Of a stretch of 5,418 nt of DNA, positions 1 to 3,040 are shown one piece after another; within the stretch, counting starts at the first letter, position 1; each line of letters starts with the position of its first letter. Origin of the DNA: CAZGYE01 sp964530165 (lineage in GTDB: Bacteria; Planctomycetota; Planctomycetia; Planctomycetales; Planctomycetaceae); the NCBI GenBank assembly GCA_964530165.1, contig CAZGYE010000354.1:1-5418 (forward strand), read 5' to 3'. The position numbers and the translations under genes were made by a program. Below the pieces are notes generated by a model. It did no database searches, was not told the DNA's origin, and saw nothing but the letters and a program-made list of their open reading frames with translations.

Positions 1-252
1 GCGGTAAGTCGCCGGGCCTGGGCCGCTGTGCCGCCACACCAACCATGCCAGCGCCCCGTGACCGATCACGAACACAATGCCCGTCGTGACGAGCAGGTAG
101 TTGATCACACGATCGACGCCTGCTCCGTGCTGAGACGCCACAGGCGGCGGCCAGGAGCAAACTAGAAAGCCGACCACCGTCAGAATTGTGACCAGACAGA
201 AAAACGCAACCAGACCAATCGCCGTCAAGGGAATGCGCGACGTGTCGTTCAT
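1..252 (-). CDS. Cytochrome c oxidase subunit II-like protein, N-terminal part (partial at window edge)
   Basis: The minus strand reads open from an ATG at 252-250 to the left edge, giving 84 residues (MNDTSRIPLTAIGLVAFF...). Two hydrophobic segments are visible, about residues 8-33 and 49-73, separated by a short polar loop containing PPPVASQHGAGVD. This transmembrane hairpin layout, and a loop of the PPxAS-x-HG type, resemble the N-terminus of planctomycete cytochrome c oxidase subunit II, whose hairpin anchors a periplasmic domain. The CuA domain that would prove it lies outside the window. The start overlaps the upstream stop as TAATG, and an AAGGA site sits 6 nt before the ATG, so the start is well supported and translation is probably coupled to the cupredoxin gene. 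The partner gene, a secreted copper protein, fits a respiratory oxidase operon. The alternative is another two-helix membrane protein of the same operon. The gene is certain; the subunit II identity is family recognition from memory. Confidence 0.65.
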   Translation of the reverse strand, partial: MNDTSRIPLTAIGLVAFFCLVTILTVVGFLVCSWPPPVASQHGAGVDRVINYLLVTTGIVFVIGHGALAWLVWRHSGPGPATYR

Positions 253-1076
253 TATTTGTCCTTGAACGTGAACTCGAGTTCCTTGCTCTCGCCATCGCCG
301 AGCGTCACCTTTTCGGTCTGGGCGCCGAACTCTTCATGCCAGGCCTCGATGGTGTATTCGCCCGGCGGAAGCTTCGGCAGCTCGAACTTCCCATCCTCGC
401 CCGTTGTGACAAAAAATGGGTGGTCCACTACGCCGAGATACCCGTTCATCCACGTGTGCACGTCGCATTTGATCTTGACCATCACGTCCCGGCGACGGAA
501 CTGCTGGGTCTCTTCCGCTCCTTGTTTCGCCTGGCTGAAATTGAAGGGGTTGTTTCTGTTCGGGAATGCATGGATATTGTGCGTGACCGGATCGCTATTG
601 CGAATCAGGATGTCTTGCCCTGTCTGAACGCCTTGTACGTGGGGATGGAACATGCACCCCTGCTGGTTGAGCACGACCGGCTCGCTGGGCGTCGGAAAGT
701 CCCAACCCTTCAACCCTTTCTTGACCCAAACGAAAACGTTCGCCAGCGCGCCTTCCTCGCCCAGAATGATCGACTCATCCAACACAGGCTCGGAATGGAT
801 CTTGGCACACTCCTGTTTGCCGCTCATGTCGATGGGACGTCGTCTGGGCGGCTTTCCGCTAAACTTCGCCACGCCGCTGACTGTAGCGGTTCCTAGAGCA
901 GGGTCCCATGCCTTGCCCTCCCCTTTGGGCTCGTCCTCTTCTGCCACCGCTTCCGGCTTGTCGCCGTTAGTAGGTTTCACGTCGCCGACTTTGCCCGGTC
1001 CGCCATTCCCATCGTCGCCACCACTGCACCCAGCAATGATGACAAGCAACCCGCAAACGATCAGTACTTTTTTCAC
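252..1076 (-). CDS. Cupredoxin-domain lipoprotein with carboxypeptidase-regulatory-like C-terminal domain
   Basis: A 274-residue secreted copper protein, probably an electron carrier or assembly factor next to a terminal oxidase. Residues 1-17 are a lipoprotein signal: MKK, a hydrophobic stretch, then lipobox IAGC with the lipidated Cys at 17 followed by Ser, which suggests outer-membrane rather than inner-membrane retention. Residues 18-60 are a low-complexity Gly/Asp/Glu/Pro linker. Residues 65-218 form a cupredoxin domain: GCMFHPHV (140-147), SDPVTHNIH (161-169) and CDVHTWM (204-210). The likely type 1 copper ligands are H166, C204, H207 and M210; the C-x2-H-x2-M spacing equals the amicyanin ligand loop. 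Residues 220-274 look like a carboxypeptidase-regulatory/CnaB-type beta-sandwich (GEDGKFELPKLPPGEYTI). The start is taken as GTG at 1076 because AAGGAG lies 7 nt upstream and translation then begins directly with a signal peptide; an in-frame ATG at 1199 would add 41 implausible residues, and TTG at 1079 is a less well-spaced alternative. It overlaps the next gene by one base. The domain call is firm; the electron partner is inferred. Confidence 0.88.
   Translation of the reverse strand: MKKVLIVCGLLVIIAGCSGGDDGNGGPGKVGDVKPTNGDKPEAVAEEDEPKGEGKAWDPALGTATVSGVAKFSGKPPRRRPIDMSGKQECAKIHSEPVLDESIILGEEGALANVFVWVKKGLKGWDFPTPSEPVVLNQQGCMFHPHVQGVQTGQDILIRNSDPVTHNIHAFPNRNNPFNFSQAKQGAEETQQFRRRDVMVKIKCDVHTWMNGYLGVVDHPFFVTTGEDGKFELPKLPPGEYTIEAWHEEFGAQTEKVTLGDGESKELEFTFKDK
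259..263 (-). promoter_or_regulatory. Ribosome binding site of the oxidase subunit II-like gene
   Basis: AAGGA on the minus strand, 6 nt upstream of the ATG at 252-250 and inside the last codons of the upstream cupredoxin gene. Together with the TAATG stop/start overlap it fixes the start and supports translational coupling. Confidence 0.7.
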
Positions 1077-1467
1077 CAACTTGCTCCTTAACTGCTGCAC
1101 AGCGACCACGCCGCAAAGCCCGAGTCGCATTGGGCAAGGCGTCCGGTCGCAAAGTAATAGACCGCGGTCCACGAAACGACACATTTCGACAAGGCACAAG
1201 CCGCCTGAGTGTTGTGTCGTCGGTTGCGGCCGTCACAACCTGAAAAGATTTCCAGACTACCGTGAGCCGGCCATCGCGCCTTTATGTGTTGATGTGAATT
1301 TTTTAACGGATGCCCCGCATGATTTCAACTCAAGCCGGGCACCTTTTTCCAAACGGCACGGAAACGCGTTGCCCAACAGCCGACAATCCGCTCTCCGAGG
1401 ATCGAGAAACGCCGTGCCCGCATGGCATCCGCCACTCTCTGGGATCGTCTCGCTGCGATTTGTCCGC
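1077..1467. other. Intergenic gap between aldo/keto reductase and cupredoxin operon, no gene seen
   Basis: About 390 bases hold no reading frame with recognisable protein character on either strand; the open frames crossing it are extensions or antisense shadows of the flanking genes. It must contain the 3' end signal of the aldo/keto reductase and the promoter of the cupredoxin-oxidase operon, but I found no convincing -35/-10 pair and no hairpin followed by a T-run. Small visible structures are a six-T tract at 1299-1304, an imperfect dyad GTTGTG...CACAAC (1211-1216 with 1234-1239) and a perfect 10-bp palindrome GACCGCGGTC at 1160-1169. None is strong enough to be named as a site. Confidence 0.6.
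1084..1089 (-). promoter_or_regulatory. Strong Shine-Dalgarno site deciding the GTG start of the cupredoxin lipoprotein
   Basis: AAGGAG (preceded by T) on the minus strand, 7 nt before GTG at 1076-1074 and 4 nt before TTG at 1079-1077. The spacing favours the GTG and rules against the far upstream ATG at 1199. Confidence 0.75.
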
Positions 1468-2469
1468 TCATCGTCTGCGGCCGGTGATGGGGTAAGCCGT
1501 ATCCTGGAACCCCTTGCCACTGTGTTCGCCCGGAGGGACGAGGCCGTCGAGGAAGGCTTCGTCCTCGTCGGTGATCGTGACATCCAGGCAGCCCACATTG
1601 TCGTCGAAGTGTTCCATGGTGCGCGGTCCGAGGATGACGGACGTGAGGATTCTGTTCGCCAACACCCAGGCCAACGCAAATTGTGAGGCGCCCACCCCCT
1701 TCTTGTCACAGTGAGCGGCAATCTGCTGGGAGATCTCGATGCTGGCATCGCGCAGCTCAGCCTGCCGCATACGCGGATCGTTGCGGGCGGCCCGGCTGCC
1801 TTCCGGAAATTCCGCGCCCAGCTTGTACTTGCCGGTCAGAATTCCGCGGGCCAGAGGGCTGTAGGCGACAACGCCGATACCATGCTCTCTGCACAACGGC
1901 AGCAGCTCGACTTCGATATCGCGGTTCACGATGTTGTACAACGGCTGCACGCAACAGAAGCGATGCAGGTTCAGCTTGTCGCTGGTCCAGAGCGCCTCGC
2001 AGAGCTGCCAGGCGCGAAAGTTCGAGCAGCCGATGTAACGGACCTTGCCGCAGCGAACCATGTCGTCCAGCGCCCGTAAGGTTTCCTCAATCGGCGTCTC
2101 GTCGTCAGGCGTGTGCTGGTAGTAGATGTCGACGTAGTCGGTGCCGAGCCGTTTCAGACTGGCGTCGAGCTCGCGCATCAGATGCAACCGGCTGGCCCCG
2201 CTTTGGTTCGGTCCGTCGCCCATTGGCTGCCGGCCTTTGGTGGCCAGCACCACCTGGTCGCGCTTCTCGGCGAGGGCCTTGCCGACGGCAATTTCCGACC
2301 GACCGGCATTGTAAATGTTGGCCGTGTCGAAAAAGTTGACGCCCAGATCGAGCGCTTTGTGCATGATGCGGATCGATTCGGCCTCATCCGTCTGTCCGCC
2401 GAACATCATCGTGCCCAGACAAATGGGGGAGACCTTCACGCCGGCATTTCCCAGGTTGTGGTAATTCAT
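1468..2469 (-). CDS. Aldo/keto reductase family oxidoreductase
   Basis: A complete 333-residue NAD(P)H-dependent aldo/keto reductase, expected to be a cytoplasmic (alpha/beta)8 barrel that reduces carbonyl compounds to alcohols; the substrate cannot be read from sequence. The catalytic tetrad is intact: D48 and Y53 in FFDTANIY, K78 in LATKG, and H119 in DIYYQHTPD. Other family marks are the N-terminal LGTMMFGG turn (18-25), GCSNF (147-151), Q175, and YSPLARGILTGKY (203-215) with the nucleotide-contacting loop, then the C-terminal cofactor motif ILGPRTMEHFDDN (279-291). Length and motif order match the YajO/IolS-like bacterial subgroup without truncation. The ATG at 2469 is the only start codon after an in-frame TGA ten codons upstream, so the start is secure although no Shine-Dalgarno site precedes it. 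There is no signal peptide. It is separated by 390 bases from the cupredoxin operon and diverges from the small basic gene, so it is probably monocistronic. Confidence 0.95.
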   Translation of the reverse strand: MNYHNLGNAGVKVSPICLGTMMFGGQTDEAESIRIMHKALDLGVNFFDTANIYNAGRSEIAVGKALAEKRDQVVLATKGRQPMGDGPNQSGASRLHLMRELDASLKRLGTDYVDIYYQHTPDDETPIEETLRALDDMVRCGKVRYIGCSNFRAWQLCEALWTSDKLNLHRFCCVQPLYNIVNRDIEVELLPLCREHGIGVVAYSPLARGILTGKYKLGAEFPEGSRAARNDPRMRQAELRDASIEISQQIAAHCDKKGVGASQFALAWVLANRILTSVILGPRTMEHFDDNVGCLDVTITDEDEAFLDGLVPPGEHSGKGFQDTAYPITGRRR

Positions 2470-2524
2470 GAGCGATGGATTTTGAGCTGCTCGAGGTCAG
2501 TGTTCCAGGATCATCGACACGGAC

Positions 2525-2530
2525 ATCATA
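2525..2530 (-). promoter_or_regulatory. Possible -10 element for the aldo/keto reductase gene
   Basis: TATGAT on the minus strand matches the -10 consensus at five of six positions and would start a transcript about 50 nt upstream of the ATG at 2469. No acceptable -35 lies 16-18 bp further upstream, so this is only a candidate. Confidence 0.2.
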
Positions 2531-2615
2531 ACGAAGGCCGTGTTGCATTGCTCGTCCGGCGAGCTGATCGGGCAGGGCCGGTCTGCTATCCCGGATGATT
2601 CATACAAACCCAAGC

Positions 2616-2631
2616 CGACGACTTGTCGTCG
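2616..2631. promoter_or_regulatory. Dyad 1 of a pair: CGACGAC-TT-GTCGTCG, candidate operator
   Basis: A perfect 7-bp inverted repeat with a 2-base spacer, in the divergent region between the aldo/keto reductase and the small basic gene. It shares the pattern CGACRAC-NN-GTYGTCG with a second dyad at 2659-2676; the centres are 44 bp apart, about four helical turns. The very short spacer fits a site bound by a dimeric protein on DNA better than an RNA hairpin. The regulator is unknown. Confidence 0.45.
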
Positions 2632-2658
2632 CTGGCTGTGCCGTCAAACCAGTGAATT

Positions 2659-2676
2659 CCGACAACAAGTTGTCGG
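2659..2676. promoter_or_regulatory. Dyad 2 of a pair: CCGACAAC-AA-GTTGTCGG, candidate operator
   Basis: A perfect 8-bp inverted repeat with a 2-base spacer, related in sequence and geometry to the dyad at 2616-2631. It ends 2 bp upstream of the -35 element (2679-2684) of the promoter reading into the small basic gene, a position where a bound dimer could either activate or block RNA polymerase. Confidence 0.5.
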
Positions 2677-2678
2677 CG

Positions 2679-2707
2679 TTGAACAAAACGTGCGGTCCTG
2701 ATACAGT
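2679..2707 (+). promoter_or_regulatory. Sigma70-like promoter with extended -10 for the small basic gene
   Basis: TTGAAC (2679-2684), a 17-bp spacer, then TACAGT (2702-2707) preceded by TG at 2699-2700, which gives an extended -10. Each hexamer matches the consensus at four of six positions and the spacing is optimal. Transcription would start near 2714, leaving a leader of about 50 nt before the ATG at 2763. The dyad at 2659-2676 abuts the -35. Confidence 0.5.
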
Positions 2708-2762
2708 GCTCTCAGTCTGAAGCCGTTGCGAGTTCGTGTGTTGCGAGAGGGGTTTGTTGCGG

Positions 2763-2852
2763 ATGGGAACCAAGAAGACAGGTAAGGGGCGGCGGAAAAT
2801 CGGTCGCAAGAAGCGACGCAACCGAAGCAAGATTCGACATCGCAAAGGTTAG
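2763..2852 (+). CDS. Very small, highly basic protein, probably ribosome- or RNA-associated
   Basis: An ATG at 2763 opens a 29-codon frame closed by TAG at 2850-2852. The product begins MGTKKTGKGRRKIGRKK and ends SKIRHRKG; 16 of 29 residues are Lys or Arg, with one His, no acidic and no aromatic residue. Such peptides are known as accessory ribosomal proteins (bTHX, the mycobacterial bL37, and the AURKAIP1/COX24-type bS22), and the spacing of the KGRRK..KKRRNR..RHRK clusters is most like the last; I cannot assign a family with certainty. Support for a real gene comes from the promoter about 50 bases upstream, a purine-rich GAGAGGGG stretch ending about 10 nt before the ATG, and an in-frame TGA at 2718-2720 that bounds the frame. 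In-frame TTG codons at 2754 and 2757 are alternative starts that would add two or three residues. It is divergent from the aldo/keto reductase and convergent with the propeller gene, so it appears to be a stand-alone unit. Chance translation of a short frame remains the alternative. Confidence 0.6.
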   Translation: MGTKKTGKGRRKIGRKKRRNRSKIRHRKG

Positions 2853-2901
2853 CACCGACCGCAGGGTGTTCGGGAAGGCCCGGAAGCAATGTATCGGGGC
2901 C

Positions 2902-2913
2902 AGCGCATGCGCT
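2902..2913. repeat. Perfect 12-bp palindrome AGCGCATGCGCT
   Basis: A spacer-free self-complementary 12-mer lies 49 bases after the stop of the small basic gene in the convergent intergenic region. It has no neighbouring T-run and no obvious partner site. It could be a protein-binding site or chance in GC-rich DNA. Confidence 0.3.
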
Positions 2914-2966
2914 CTGACCTCGCCCTTGTCGAGCCTGAAACTCCTGAATTCCAGCCCAATGAGTAT

Positions 2967-3026
2967 TGTGGGGCAGGCTTTCCAGCCTGCCGATCAGCAA
3001 TGGCAGGCTGGAAAGCCTGCCCCACA
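2967..3026. repeat. Compound inverted repeat: 25-bp perfect arms, each arm itself a hairpin (REP/BIME-like)
   Basis: Bases 2967-2991 and 3002-3026 are perfect reverse complements over 25 bp around a 10-base loop. Within the left arm GGCAGGCT-TTCC-AGCCTGCC (2972-2991) is a perfect 8-bp stem with a 4-base loop, and the right arm holds the matching GGCAGGCT-GGAA-AGCCTGCC (3002-3021). The 8-mer GGCAGGCT or its complement therefore occurs four times, and the DNA or RNA could fold as one long hairpin or two small ones. The element sits between the converging ends of the small basic gene and the propeller gene, 15 bases past the stop of the latter. It may limit read-through from both sides, but no T-run follows on either strand, so it is not a canonical intrinsic terminator. 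The organisation is that of REP/BIME repeats; from memory, similar palindromes recur in planctomycete genomes. No transposase gene or target duplication is visible here. Confidence 0.85.
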
Positions 3027-3040
3027 CCCGGCTGTAGCCG

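Noticed and set aside
1077..1199. Upstream ATG at 1199 as start of the cupredoxin protein, adding 41 residues.
   Set aside because: The GTG at 1076 has an AAGGAG site 7 nt upstream and begins a proper lipoprotein signal peptide; the extra residues would bury that signal.
1216..1223. GTCGTCGG, resembling one half of the 2.6-kb dyads, upstream of the cupredoxin operon.
   Set aside because: Only one half-site is present and the opposite half does not match, so there is no basis for calling a third operator.
1355..1418. Inverted repeat GGCACGG / CCGTGCC with a spacer of about 50 bases, considered as an end structure of the aldo/keto reductase transcript.
   Set aside because: Seven-base matches at this distance are expected by chance in GC-rich DNA and nothing else supports it.
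652..1686. A 344-codon open frame on the plus strand.
   Set aside because: It lies antisense to the cupredoxin and aldo/keto reductase genes and spans the gap between them. Its Ser/Pro/Arg-rich product resembles no family and is a GC-driven shadow.
1683..2339. A 218-codon plus-strand frame rich in Arg, Cys and Ser.
   Set aside because: It is fully antisense to the aldo/keto reductase, whose catalytic motifs are intact; the composition is that of a reverse-frame artefact.
2600..2845. Minus-strand 81-codon frame rich in Arg and Leu opposite the small basic gene.
   Set aside because: It covers the operator and promoter region and is antisense to the better supported 29-residue gene; no start signal or family resemblance is seen.
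2869..2884. Hairpin TTCGGG-AAGG-CCCGGA shortly after the small basic gene, considered as a terminator.
   Set aside because: The six-pair stem includes a G-T wobble and there is no T-run after it, so it does not meet the intrinsic terminator pattern.
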